Source of the DNA: RFSX01 sp965230215
Lineage (GTDB): Bacteria > Bacteroidota > Bacteroidia > Chitinophagales > Saprospiraceae
Assembly: GCA_965230215.1 (NCBI GenBank)
Contig: CBDDKN010000002.1
Location: forward strand, 806,001-870,000
DNA length: 64,000 bases
Direction: 5' to 3'
Numbering within the stretch: position 1 is the first letter of the stretch; each line of letters begins with the position of its first letter. Made by a program: the position numbers and the translations under genes. Of this stretch, positions 8,990 through 17,833 are shown one piece after another. A model generated the notes under the pieces. It saw only the letters and a list, made by a program, of their open reading frames with translations. It ran no database searches and had not been told where the DNA came from.

Positions 8990-9709
8990 ATGAAAAGCTT
9001 CTTTTGCCAGGACCATGTGTTTCAAGCTTACACTGTTGAACACTACATACCCCTAGCTGTCATTGCACTATTTGGGGTAATTATAATCCTAAAGTCAAGG
9101 AAGCTTGACTCCGTTGAACAAAAGAAGAAAAACCTATTCCTTGTATCAATGCTCGCCTTTACAGGCTCATTTATGATCTATCCTTTGGCAGCTTATGAAG
9201 GAGATCTGAATATATATGAAGACCTTCCATTACATCTCTGCAGGTTTTTGGCCTTGACATCCCCATTGGTTGTGTTAAAAAACAACCGCTTTTGGATTGG
9301 CATTTTTTATTTCTGGATTATGGTGGGAACACTGAATGCCAATCTCACACCTGATGTGCAATATGGTTTTCCTAACTGGACTTATTTCAGCTATTGGCTG
9401 ACACATGGTTTCCTCATGATTATTCCGCTCTACTATGTCTTTGTATTCAAAATTGAAATTGGCTGGAGAGATTACTTCAATGCCTATTGGATGATGAACC
9501 TGTTTCTCATGTTTACCCTCTTGATAAACTTATGGCTGGGATCAAACTATATGTATACGAAAGAGAAACCGCCTGTCGCCAGCCTGCTGGATATGCTTGG
9601 TCCATGGCCGATATATCTGATAAGTGGTCAGTTATTGGTATTGCTGTTATTCTATATTGTATTTATCCCTTTTCACCTAAAGGGATTGAAAAAGTTTATC
9701 TCCGTCTGA
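8990..9709 (+). CDS. TIGR02206 (YwaF-like) integral membrane protein
   Basis: 239 residues with about six or seven hydrophobic helices. Family features include YEDLPLHLCR in the middle, the conserved N-L-T-P segment after helix 4, WLTHG, GSNYMY and LLDMLGPWPIY near the end. No biochemical role is established for the family. The single ATG at 8990 follows a 126-nt gap shared with the divergent S46 gene. Its last 14 nt overlap the end of the convergent rhomboid gene. Confidence 0.85.
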   Translation: MKSFFCQDHVFQAYTVEHYIPLAVIALFGVIIILKSRKLDSVEQKKKNLFLVSMLAFTGSFMIYPLAAYEGDLNIYEDLPLHLCRFLALTSPLVVLKNNRFWIGIFYFWIMVGTLNANLTPDVQYGFPNWTYFSYWLTHGFLMIIPLYYVFVFKIEIGWRDYFNAYWMMNLFLMFTLLINLWLGSNYMYTKEKPPVASLLDMLGPWPIYLISGQLLVLLLFYIVFIPFHLKGLKKFISV

Positions 9710-10298
9710 CTTTAATCCACAGACTTGTAAGTAAGAATCCTGTTAAGGCTCCTCCCAGGTGTGCCCAGTTGGCAATTCCTGGAGAGTATCCTGAGATACC
9801 AGAGAAGAGATCGATAGCCACATAAACCATGGCTAAGTACTTGGCCTTAACAGGTATAGGTGGAATCAATAACATCAGCCTTACATTTGGGAACAAAACA
9901 GCAAATGAAACAAGGATACCCATGATGGCTCCTGAAGCACCAACCGCTGGCGGAAATGCCATAACGCCTTGATAATTGTACTGGATAAACATGATAATCA
10001 TGTGAAGCAGTACGGCGCCAAAACCTGAAGCCAGGTAGAGAATTAAGAATCTTCGTTGTGTCGCATACCTTTCAACCATGGGTCCGAAAACATACAGCGC
10101 AAACATGTTAAAAAACAAATGTGCAGGACTGCCATGCATAAACATATGGGATACCAATTGGTAGGGTTGGAATCTTGGATCTTTCAACCAGTGTACCGAA
10201 AGATTCGGAAAATATTCACCCAGCGGCGAAGCTGCTGCAAGGAAAATGATAACATTGATAATTATTAAATGCTTGACTATATCAGTAATAGGAGGCAT
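9696..10298 (-). CDS. Rhomboid family intramembrane serine protease
   Basis: A compact 200-residue rhomboid with six predicted helices. The catalytic Ser is in GASGAIMG and the catalytic His in NWAHLGGALTG. HMFMHGSPAHLFFNM is the conserved loop carrying the family's His/Asn residues. It lies 5 nt downstream of mutL on the same strand, so the two are probably cotranscribed. This is the second rhomboid in the window; the first (1-665) carries a cytoplasmic tail that this one lacks. The substrate is unknown. Confidence 0.95.
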   Translation of the reverse strand: MPPITDIVKHLIIINVIIFLAAASPLGEYFPNLSVHWLKDPRFQPYQLVSHMFMHGSPAHLFFNMFALYVFGPMVERYATQRRFLILYLASGFGAVLLHMIIMFIQYNYQGVMAFPPAVGASGAIMGILVSFAVLFPNVRLMLLIPPIPVKAKYLAMVYVAIDLFSGISGYSPGIANWAHLGGALTGFLLTSLWIKVRRR

Positions 10299-10303
10299 AT
10301 CTA

Positions 10304-12121
10304 TCAGGAAAATTGTTTGTCCAGGTCATTGATATCAAAATTGACAAAACACTTTCTTCCACCTGGACTAGTATAAGGCGTTTCGCATGCAAAAAGTTCA
10401 TCTACCAGAGTCTTCATTTCTTCTTTACTCAGCTTCTGTCCTTTTTTGATTGCAGCACCTAAAGCCATAGATCTGGCTAGGTTTTCATTCTTGGAAATAT
10501 CAAGATTGAGATTGGTCTCGTATTGCTCCAAGAGGCTATCCATCACTTCCTGTATATTATTATCCTCAAATCCAACCGGAGCACCATGAACTACAAATGT
10601 CTCTCCACCAAATGATTGAACATCAAATCCTATGTGTTTTAACTCTGTTGTCAGCTCTTCAAAAAGTTCCACCTTGTCTCTGGATACGTTTATTGAAACT
10701 GGAAACAATTGCTGTTGAACCATCTCTGTATTCTGATTAAGGCTTCTCAAATATTTCTCATAGAGAATTCTCTGGTGGGCCAGATTCTGATCAAGAATAA
10801 AGAACCCGGACTTAATCTGTACCAGGATATAGCTATTATGAATCTGAAAAGGCTCCTTCTCATCTGCTTCTAGTACCAGACTTTCAGATAAGATATTCCC
10901 TGATGCTGCGCTGGGTATGGTCAACTCTTCTTCATCTCTCTCTGTGGTTTCATCCGACAGTTCGAATTCTTCCATCCCCTTATAAAGGCTCTGCCAGTTT
11001 CTCATCACGGGAGCAGATCTGGTAGTGGATGCCAGTGTGTTCGAAAAGCTCTTGCGATCACCTGCCGGACTGCTGGGGCCCATTTGTCTTAGTGAACCCA
11101 ATTCATTATCAAAATCCAGCTGTGGAGATAGGCTATACCTTCCGAGCGCATGTTTTACAGAAACCTTAAGGTAGTTGTAAATCAATCGTTCATCATCAAA
11201 TTTTATCTCCTGCTTAGTAGGATGCACGTTGATGTCAATTCCGGATGGATCCAACTCCAGAAAGAGTACATAAAATGGGTGATGATCTTCTGAAATCAGA
11301 TTATCATATGCCGATTTGATCGCATGATTGAGATAATGGCTCTTGATAAACCTTCTGTTTACGAATATGTATTGTTCTCCCTTTTGCTTTCTTGCGATCT
11401 CCGGGTTACCTATAAGTCCATTGATTTTGAGAACATCGGTATCCTCCTCAACTCTTAGGATCTTCTCTTCGTAAGTTTTTCTAAACAAGCCAAGCACCCG
11501 CTTCTTGAGCGTGCCTCCAGTGAGCTTGTATAATTCATTATCGTTATGGATAACTCGAAATCTCTTATCTGGATGAGCAAGTGCAACACGCTTGAACTCT
11601 TCGAGTATATACTTTAACTCTACAGAGTCTGTTTTCAAGAATTTCCTGCGGGCAGGCACGTTAAAGAAAAGGTTTTTGACAGCGATTGATGTTCCCTTGT
11701 CAGCTTGGCAATAACTCTGTTCTGCTATCTCCGAAGATTTGATATTAATAAGAGTGGCTACCTCTGCATCTTCCTTTCTGGTCTTGAGTTCAACCTCTGC
11801 TATCGAAGCTATTGAAGCCAGTGCTTCACCTCTGAAGCCCATGGTTTTTATATTGAACAGATCTTCAGCTTTGTTGATCTTGGATGTGGCATGGCGTTCA
11901 AATGCCATTCGGGCGTCGGTCTCTGTCATACCCACACCATTATCGATTACCTGAATTAGTGTCTTGCCATAGTTCTTAATAATTAAGGCAATGCTATCCG
12001 CATTGGCGTCGATAGCATTCTCAAGTAACTCCTTGACAACGGAAGCTGGCCTTTGAATGACTTCACCGGCAGCAATCTGGTTGGCAATGGCCTCTGGCAG
12101 CAAATTAATTACATCTCTCAT
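10304..12121 (-). CDS. mutL: DNA mismatch repair protein MutL
   Basis: The ATPase that couples MutS mismatch recognition to downstream repair. I start it at the ATG at 12121, giving MRDVINLLPE, because that matches family N-termini; an upstream ATG at 12139 would add six residues. GHKL motifs are clear: IAAGEVIQRP, ELLENAIDA, DNGVGM and GFRGEALASI. The C-terminal domain aligns with nicking MutLs, but the endonuclease motif reads DQNLAHQRILYE (about residues 444-455) instead of DQHA-x2-E-x4-E, and the distal zinc-site CPHG segment reads TSPGGR. It therefore probably does not cut DNA itself. It is followed by the rhomboid gene. Confidence 0.97.
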   Translation of the reverse strand: MRDVINLLPEAIANQIAAGEVIQRPASVVKELLENAIDANADSIALIIKNYGKTLIQVIDNGVGMTETDARMAFERHATSKINKAEDLFNIKTMGFRGEALASIASIAEVELKTRKEDAEVATLINIKSSEIAEQSYCQADKGTSIAVKNLFFNVPARRKFLKTDSVELKYILEEFKRVALAHPDKRFRVIHNDNELYKLTGGTLKKRVLGLFRKTYEEKILRVEEDTDVLKINGLIGNPEIARKQKGEQYIFVNRRFIKSHYLNHAIKSAYDNLISEDHHPFYVLFLELDPSGIDINVHPTKQEIKFDDERLIYNYLKVSVKHALGRYSLSPQLDFDNELGSLRQMGPSSPAGDRKSFSNTLASTTRSAPVMRNWQSLYKGMEEFELSDETTERDEEELTIPSAASGNILSESLVLEADEKEPFQIHNSYILVQIKSGFFILDQNLAHQRILYEKYLRSLNQNTEMVQQQLFPVSINVSRDKVELFEELTTELKHIGFDVQSFGGETFVVHGAPVGFEDNNIQEVMDSLLEQYETNLNLDISKNENLARSMALGAAIKKGQKLSKEEMKTLVDELFACETPYTSPGGRKCFVNFDINDLDKQFS

Positions 12122-12265
12122 ACGTATCCTTCCTAGCAACGAAATAAGGTAAAATTATTCAATGGGACTGCTCAAGTTACCAACAGTTGTGGATAGTTCT
12201 GAACAGATTTTGAGCAGCAAAATGTTGATGAAAAATGTATATAAAAATTATTTATTTAAAATCAC

Positions 12266-12583
12266 CTAAGCATCAAGGTACTCCATCAACTTGACTATTT
12301 TGTCTGATTTGAGAATCATATATGAAACAAAAAACAAGACGACTATAATATAAACGAGCCGCAGGTTTGATTTGCGTACTTCACGTGATCTGTAACTCAA
12401 ATCACCGTTATACTTCTGCCTGATGCCCTGACGAATTCTATGCTTGGTCCTTTCTTCAGAATGCTCTTCCTCGTCATATTTTTCTAACCTGCTTTGGAGG
12501 TCTTCTTTTTCTTCATCATAATACCTGGGGATAAAGTCAAATCTTCTAGGTTTTACTTTTCCGCCCCAACCAAATTTTAGCAT
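12266..12583 (-). CDS. Small conserved membrane protein upstream of mutL
   Basis: 105 residues: a basic N-terminus with FGWGGKVKPRRFDF, a highly charged central stretch (about 25-70) and one C-terminal membrane helix (about 75-93). Such proteins sit beside mutL in many Bacteroidota and are sometimes mislabelled as riboflavin synthase subunit beta; that resemblance is from memory, and I see no lumazine synthase features. It ends 144 nt before the mutL start on the same strand. The function is unknown. Confidence 0.75.
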   Translation of the reverse strand: MLKFGWGGKVKPRRFDFIPRYYDEEKEDLQSRLEKYDEEEHSEERTKHRIRQGIRQKYNGDLSYRSREVRKSNLRLVYIIVVLFFVSYMILKSDKIVKLMEYLDA

Positions 12584-12687
12584 GTTCCGATTTTTGTATA
12601 CAAGTTAAGTAATCTGCTCAAAAGCTGCTGCTGAGTACTATATAAACGGAAGCTTAAGAACTTTTTATCTTTTTATCAATTATTTTA

Positions 12688-12718
12688 TTGAACTTGGTTT
12701 CATTAACAACTAACTTTG
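12688..12718 (+). promoter_or_regulatory. Bacteroidota-type promoter for the PurF-like gene
   Basis: TTG at 12688-12690, a 20-nt spacer, then TAACTTTG at 12711-12718. This matches the TTG-N(17-23)-TAnnTTTG pattern of the Bacteroidota housekeeping sigma factor. A transcript would begin near 12724, leaving a leader of about 35-40 nt before the ATG at 12762. This is the best two-box promoter in the window. Confidence 0.6.
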
Positions 12719-12761
12719 AGTTTGATTTGATAAACGGTCCCACGACCTTCACCTTCAAAAA

Positions 12762-14657
12762 ATGAGTGATATCATAAAACACGAATGCGGTCTCGCATTC
12801 ATCCGCCTGCTAAAGCCACTCCAATATTATTACGACAAATACGGAACAACCCTGTACGGCCTCAAAAAGCTGGAATTGCTTATGCAAAAACAGCGTAACC
12901 GGGGACAGGATGGTGCCGGAGTTGCTACTATTAAATTGGACATGGCTCCAGGAACAAGATTTATCAGTAGAAGAAGATCGATGTCTCCTACTTATCTTGA
13001 AGATGTTTTTTCCGGCGTCTACTCATACTTTAATGAATTAGATGAAGACAAATTAAGTGATGGTGCGTGGTTAAAGGACAATGTGCCTTACACAGGTGAA
13101 GTAATTCTGGGACATTTACGATATGGTACCCATGGTTCCAACTCTATAGAATCAGTACATCCTTTTCTAAGGCTTAACAACTGGATCACCCGAAACCTGG
13201 TGATGGCCGGCAATTTCAACCTTACCAATGTAAATGAGCTGTTTGATGAGCTTATTTCATTTGGCCAACATCCTAAAGAAATGTCTGACACGGTCACAGT
13301 AATGGAAAAGATCGGTCACTTCCTTGATGATGAGGTTCAGAAACTGTTTTCATGGTTCAAGGCTGAAGGATATTCTAATCAGGAAATCACCGAGCTCATA
13401 AGCCAGAATCTGGATGTCAGACGTATGTTACAGCGTGCGACACGCAAATTTGACGGAGGATATGTGATGGCCGGTTTGATTGGTCATGGTGATGCGTTTA
13501 TTCTCAGAGATCCTGCAGGAATCAGACCAGCATTCTATTATCACGACGACGAAGTTGTGGTTATGGCTTCTGAAAGACCAGCCATCCAGACAGGATTCAA
13601 TGTCTCGATCAATAAGGTGAAAGAACTTCAACCAGGACATGCACTTATTGTCAAGAAAGATGGGCGTGTCATGGAAGAAATGATACAGGAACCCCTTCCA
13701 AGAAAGGCATGCTCTTTTGAGCGCATATATTTCTCAAGAGGCAATGACAGGGATATCTATCTTGAACGTAAAAAGCTAGGGGAATTACTGGCTCCTAAAA
13801 TACTTAAGGAGATCGATTACGATATGGAGAATACCATATTCTCCTTCATACCGAATACAGCTGAAGTGGCATTTTACGGTCTTGTAGAAGGTCTTCATAA
13901 AGAATTGACAAAAGTGAAAAAACAGCGGCTGCTGGATTTGGGTGATAAAGTAACCAAGGAAGAAATCGATTCTATATTCAGATTACATCCCAGGGTTGAA
14001 AAACTCGCTGTAAAGGACGCCAAGATGCGGACCTTTATAGCGGATGACCAACATAGAGGAAATCTGGTATCTCATGTATATGATGTCACTTATGGACTTG
14101 TAAATAATCAAAAAGATACACTTGTCCTTGTCGACGATTCGATCGTACGTGGAACAACGCTTAAGGATAGTATTATCCAAATATTATCCACGCTGAAGCC
14201 CAAAAAACTTATAATCGTATCGTCTGCTCCACAGATCAGGTATCCTGACTGCTATGGTATTGACATGTCAATAATGAACAAATTTGTTGCATTCAAGGCG
14301 CTTATAGAATTGCTTAAAGAAGCGGGTAAAGAAAACCTGATTGAAGAAACATACCAGCAGTGCAAAGCAGAGCTCAAAAAGGCTCCGAAAGAAATGGGTA
14401 ACCCTGTGCAGAAGCTGTATGAGCTATTCGATTATGAGCAGATAAGCAATAAAATTGCTGAGATAGTGACACCAGACAATATCACTCCTGAGGTTAAAGT
14501 AATCTATCAGACTGTCGACAATCTAAGACTTGCTTGTCCAGACAACAATGGAGACTGGTACTTTTCAGGAGACTACCCTACCCCTGGCGGTATGCGTGTG
14601 GTGAATAAAGCCTTCATCAATTTCTTTGAGAATATTGATGTAAGAGCTTATACCTGA
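12762..14657 (+). CDS. Amidophosphoribosyltransferase, long Bacteroidota form (PurF-like)
   Basis: A class II glutamine amidotransferase fused to a phosphoribosyltransferase domain. PurF makes phosphoribosylamine from PRPP and glutamine, the first step of purine synthesis. The likely nucleophile is Cys9 in KHECGLAFI, which requires removal of an eight-residue propeptide. RNRGQDGAG, GHLRYGTHG and LRDPAGIRP belong to the glutaminase. LVLVDDSIVRGTT is the PRPP loop (about residues 455-467). At 631 residues it is about 150 longer than standard PurF, with insertions in both halves. The C-terminal Cys-x2-Cys that helps bind the iron-sulfur cluster of the Bacillus enzyme is reduced to one Cys (RLACPDNNG). 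Bacteroidota often carry a short PurF too, so a specialised role is possible. Confidence 0.88.
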   Translation: MSDIIKHECGLAFIRLLKPLQYYYDKYGTTLYGLKKLELLMQKQRNRGQDGAGVATIKLDMAPGTRFISRRRSMSPTYLEDVFSGVYSYFNELDEDKLSDGAWLKDNVPYTGEVILGHLRYGTHGSNSIESVHPFLRLNNWITRNLVMAGNFNLTNVNELFDELISFGQHPKEMSDTVTVMEKIGHFLDDEVQKLFSWFKAEGYSNQEITELISQNLDVRRMLQRATRKFDGGYVMAGLIGHGDAFILRDPAGIRPAFYYHDDEVVVMASERPAIQTGFNVSINKVKELQPGHALIVKKDGRVMEEMIQEPLPRKACSFERIYFSRGNDRDIYLERKKLGELLAPKILKEIDYDMENTIFSFIPNTAEVAFYGLVEGLHKELTKVKKQRLLDLGDKVTKEEIDSIFRLHPRVEKLAVKDAKMRTFIADDQHRGNLVSHVYDVTYGLVNNQKDTLVLVDDSIVRGTTLKDSIIQILSTLKPKKLIIVSSAPQIRYPDCYGIDMSIMNKFVAFKALIELLKEAGKENLIEETYQQCKAELKKAPKEMGNPVQKLYELFDYEQISNKIAEIVTPDNITPEVKVIYQTVDNLRLACPDNNGDWYFSGDYPTPGGMRVVNKAFINFFENIDVRAYT

Positions 14658-14668
14658 TCTGTTAATTC

Positions 14669-16585
14669 TTACAGGAGCTCATTAAAATACTGGACGAAAT
14701 CTTCTATAGATTTCGTGCCCAAATCTCCTTCTCCCTGTCTTCTTACCGCAACAGAGTTGTCTGCTATTTCTTTTTCACCTACGATTAGTAGGAAAGGAAT
14801 TTTTTTCAACTCATTGTCTCTGATCTTCTTACCTATGGTTTCATTCCTGTCATCAATAATCCCTCTAATATCGTGAGCACCAAGTTTGGTTTTGACTTCC
14901 TCGCAGTAAGGTAAAAACTTGTTATCAACAGGAATTAAAACATATTGATCCGGTGTCAACCACAGCGGGAATTTACCAGCTGTATGTTCAATCAATATGG
15001 ACATAAAGCGCTCCATTGAACCGAAAGGAGCCCTATGAATCATGACTGGTCGATGCGGCTGATTGTCCGAACCGATATACTCCAACTCAAAACGTTCAGG
15101 TAGATTATAGTCAACCTGAATTGTTCCAAGCTGCCATCTTCTCCCCAAGGCATCCCTGATCATAAAGTCCAGTTTCGGACCATAAAAAGCGGCCTCTCCC
15201 AGTTCGGTGGTTGTTTCAATATCCACTTCCTTCGTGGCTTCAATAATAGCAGCTTCCGCCGCTTCCCAATTGGCTTCAGAACCGATATACTTCTCAGGGG
15301 TTTCAGGGTCGCGTAAGGAAATCTGAGCCGTAAACTCAAATCCCATTTTATCAAGAACCTTCGTTGTCAGCGACAAAACTTCAAGAAACTCGCCTTTCAA
15401 TTGTTCTGTTGTACAAAATATATGCGCATCATCCTGAGTAAACCCACGTACACGTGAAAGTCCGTGTAGCTCTCCACTTTGCTCATATCTGTACACTGTT
15501 CCAAACTCACCAATCTTCAGCGGAAGTTCCTTGTATGATCTTGGTCTGCTTGCAAAAATCTCGCAATGGTGTGGGCAGTTCATTGGCTTGAGAAGGAATT
15601 CTTCGTTTTCCTTTGGCGTCTTTATCGGTTGAAAACTGTCCTCACCATATTTGGCATAGTGACCGGAGGTCATATATAATTCCTTGGCACCAATATGTGG
15701 TGTGACCACCATTTGGTATCCGAGTTGTTCCTGTTCGTTACGCAGGAAATTCTGAAGGCGTTCCCTGATTTGTGTTCCCTTAGGTAACCACATTGGCAAT
15801 CCGGAACCGACTTTTTCAGAAAACATAAACAACTCCATCTCCTGACCCAATTTTCTGTGGTCTCTTTTCTTAGCCTCTTCCAGAAGATGTAGATATTCCG
15901 TTAATTCTTTTTGTTTTGGAAATGTGATACCATATATCCTGGTGAGTTGTTTGCGATTCTCATCACCACGCCAATATGCCCCTGCAAGGCTCATAATCTT
16001 GATGGCCTTTATCGCCCCGGTATTGGGAATGTGTGGACCACGGCATAGGTCAGTAAAATTACCCTGAGTATAGAAGGTAATACTTCCATCTTCAAGACCT
16101 TCAATAAGTTCAAGTTTATATTCATCACCCTTCTCGGTAAAATATTTGACGGCGTCTGCTTTGCTGACCTCTTTCCTTTCGAAGCTATTCTTCTGTTGAG
16201 CCAGCTCTTTCATTTTACTTTCGATAGCACCAAAGTCGTCGGAACTCAACACACGGTCTCCCATGTCGACATCATAATAAAATCCATTTTCAATCGGAGG
16301 ACCAATTCCAAACTTGACCCCAGGATAAAGACTTTCTAATGCCTCAGCCAGAAGGTGCGCAGAAGAATGCCAGAATGCATATTTACCTTCATCATCTCGC
16401 CAACTGTGAAGAAAAAGCTTGGCATCTTCTTCTATGGGTCTTATAGGATCCCACTTCTCACCGTTAACTGTTGCCGACAAGACATTTCTAGCCAGTCCCT
16501 CACTGATTGATGCAGCTATTTCTAGTGGCGTACTGCCCTTTTCATACTTTCTTACATTACCGTCCGGAAAGGTAATATTGATCAT
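14669..16585 (-). CDS. thrS: Threonyl-tRNA synthetase
   Basis: Class II synthetase that charges tRNA-Thr; 638 residues is normal. An N-terminal TGS domain (1-60) is followed by an editing domain with HSSAHLLAEAL (the HxxxH metal motif), then the catalytic core. Zinc ligands appear in KPMNCPHHCEIF and later in MIHRAPFGSMER, which also forms motif 3. RYEQSGELHGLSRVRGFTQD is the motif 2 region. The anticodon-binding domain begins at PLWLTPDQYVLIPV. Its stop is 11 nt from that of the convergent PurF-like gene, with no hairpin between them. Confidence 0.98.
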   Translation of the reverse strand: MINITFPDGNVRKYEKGSTPLEIAASISEGLARNVLSATVNGEKWDPIRPIEEDAKLFLHSWRDDEGKYAFWHSSAHLLAEALESLYPGVKFGIGPPIENGFYYDVDMGDRVLSSDDFGAIESKMKELAQQKNSFERKEVSKADAVKYFTEKGDEYKLELIEGLEDGSITFYTQGNFTDLCRGPHIPNTGAIKAIKIMSLAGAYWRGDENRKQLTRIYGITFPKQKELTEYLHLLEEAKKRDHRKLGQEMELFMFSEKVGSGLPMWLPKGTQIRERLQNFLRNEQEQLGYQMVVTPHIGAKELYMTSGHYAKYGEDSFQPIKTPKENEEFLLKPMNCPHHCEIFASRPRSYKELPLKIGEFGTVYRYEQSGELHGLSRVRGFTQDDAHIFCTTEQLKGEFLEVLSLTTKVLDKMGFEFTAQISLRDPETPEKYIGSEANWEAAEAAIIEATKEVDIETTTELGEAAFYGPKLDFMIRDALGRRWQLGTIQVDYNLPERFELEYIGSDNQPHRPVMIHRAPFGSMERFMSILIEHTAGKFPLWLTPDQYVLIPVDNKFLPYCEEVKTKLGAHDIRGIIDDRNETIGKKIRDNELKKIPFLLIVGEKEIADNSVAVRRQGEGDLGTKSIEDFVQYFNELL

Positions 16586-16723
16586 TATTCAAAAATTTTT
16601 CGAAAGATATGACAATCGCTTTTAATATATATTCTATGCCCTGATTATATTTCATTAAATAAGGTTTTAACCGATGCCGCTTAAGCATATTTTTATTTAG
16701 TTTGCGTATCAATTTGACCCTAA

Positions 16724-17830
16724 ATGAATGTAACTCCTTTTAAGGCTGTTTATCCTAAAGTGGACCTCATCACTTCACCGAAATCTTTCTTTGCTAGTAT
16801 CAAATACCAGTATAGAGAATATCGTGCGAGTGGTGTATACTCTAAATCCGAGGATGAAGCCTACTATATCTATCAAATAAGAACTGATTTTGGTACACAC
16901 ACAGGATTGATCTGTGCAACAGCCGTAGAAGATCTGAACCAGAAAAAAATACTGGCTCATGAAGGAACCCTGGCTGTAAAAGAACAACAGATGATGCATT
17001 TGCTTTTGAAACGCAAAGCACTTGTAAAGCCTGTTTTGTTGGGATACTATCCCAAAGACAATCTTCATGAATTGCTCATGGAAAGAACCAAAATGCAAGA
17101 ACCCTTGGTTCATATTGTTTTTGACAACAATGAAGAAGAGCACAAGCTCTGGGCTGTAAATGATGCGGCATTGAAAAAGCAAATCTTCGAGTCATTTTCC
17201 AAACTGGACAAAGCCTATATCGGAGATGGTCACCACAGGTCCACAACAGTTAGTTTGCTTAACTCGAGCAAGGACCTGGGTGCTGATGCAGAGCAGTACA
17301 AAAATCTCTTGACGGCCTATTTCCCTTTTGATCAACTGGACATATGGGATTTTAATCGTGTCGTGGATATCGGAGACATCATGAGCAGTTCTGCTTTTAT
17401 GGCCAGGCTGTCAAGGTACTTTAAGATAAGCCCACTGAAGACTTATGGAAAGCCAAAATCCAAGCATGAAACGACCTTTCTCATTGATGGAAAATGGTAC
17501 AGAATGCGGTGGAAGAAAAAGTATATTAAGAAGAATAACGGTGACAAAATCGTACTTGACAGCGCTCTTATCAACGAATATGTGTTCAATCATATACTGG
17601 GTATAGAAGATGTCAGAACTGACACGCGGATCAAGTACTATGGTGGCACAGAACCAATCCAAAAACTAATACGGCAAACGAAAAAGTTTAAAAATGGGGT
17701 TGGCCTTTGTATTTACCCGGTGAGCGTCGAAGAATTGACCACTGTTGCAGATAATTATACAATGCTACCACCAAAGAGTACGTGGTTTCTGCCTAGATTG
17801 AAAAGTGGTATAGTTGCTAAAGATTTATAG
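16724..17830 (+). CDS. DUF1015 family protein
   Basis: 368 residues matching the DUF1015 family in length and landmarks: an opening PFKAVYPK, HEGTLAVKEQQMMHLL, and the conserved YIGDGHHRSTT (about residues 165-175). The family has no established activity. It is often found near serine biosynthesis genes, but not here. The next gene starts 3 nt after its stop, so it is probably cotranscribed with the amidohydrolase. A 138-nt gap separates it from divergent thrS. Confidence 0.9.
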   Translation: MNVTPFKAVYPKVDLITSPKSFFASIKYQYREYRASGVYSKSEDEAYYIYQIRTDFGTHTGLICATAVEDLNQKKILAHEGTLAVKEQQMMHLLLKRKALVKPVLLGYYPKDNLHELLMERTKMQEPLVHIVFDNNEEEHKLWAVNDAALKKQIFESFSKLDKAYIGDGHHRSTTVSLLNSSKDLGADAEQYKNLLTAYFPFDQLDIWDFNRVVDIGDIMSSSAFMARLSRYFKISPLKTYGKPKSKHETTFLIDGKWYRMRWKKKYIKKNNGDKIVLDSALINEYVFNHILGIEDVRTDTRIKYYGGTEPIQKLIRQTKKFKNGVGLCIYPVSVEELTTVADNYTMLPPKSTWFLPRLKSGIVAKDL

Positions 17831-17833
17831 ATA

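Noticed and set aside
12168..12217. Inverted repeat CTGCTCAA / TTGAGCAG upstream of mutL
   Set aside because: Only 8 bp with a 34-nt loop and no U tract; probably chance in the gap, and too weak for an operator or terminator claim.
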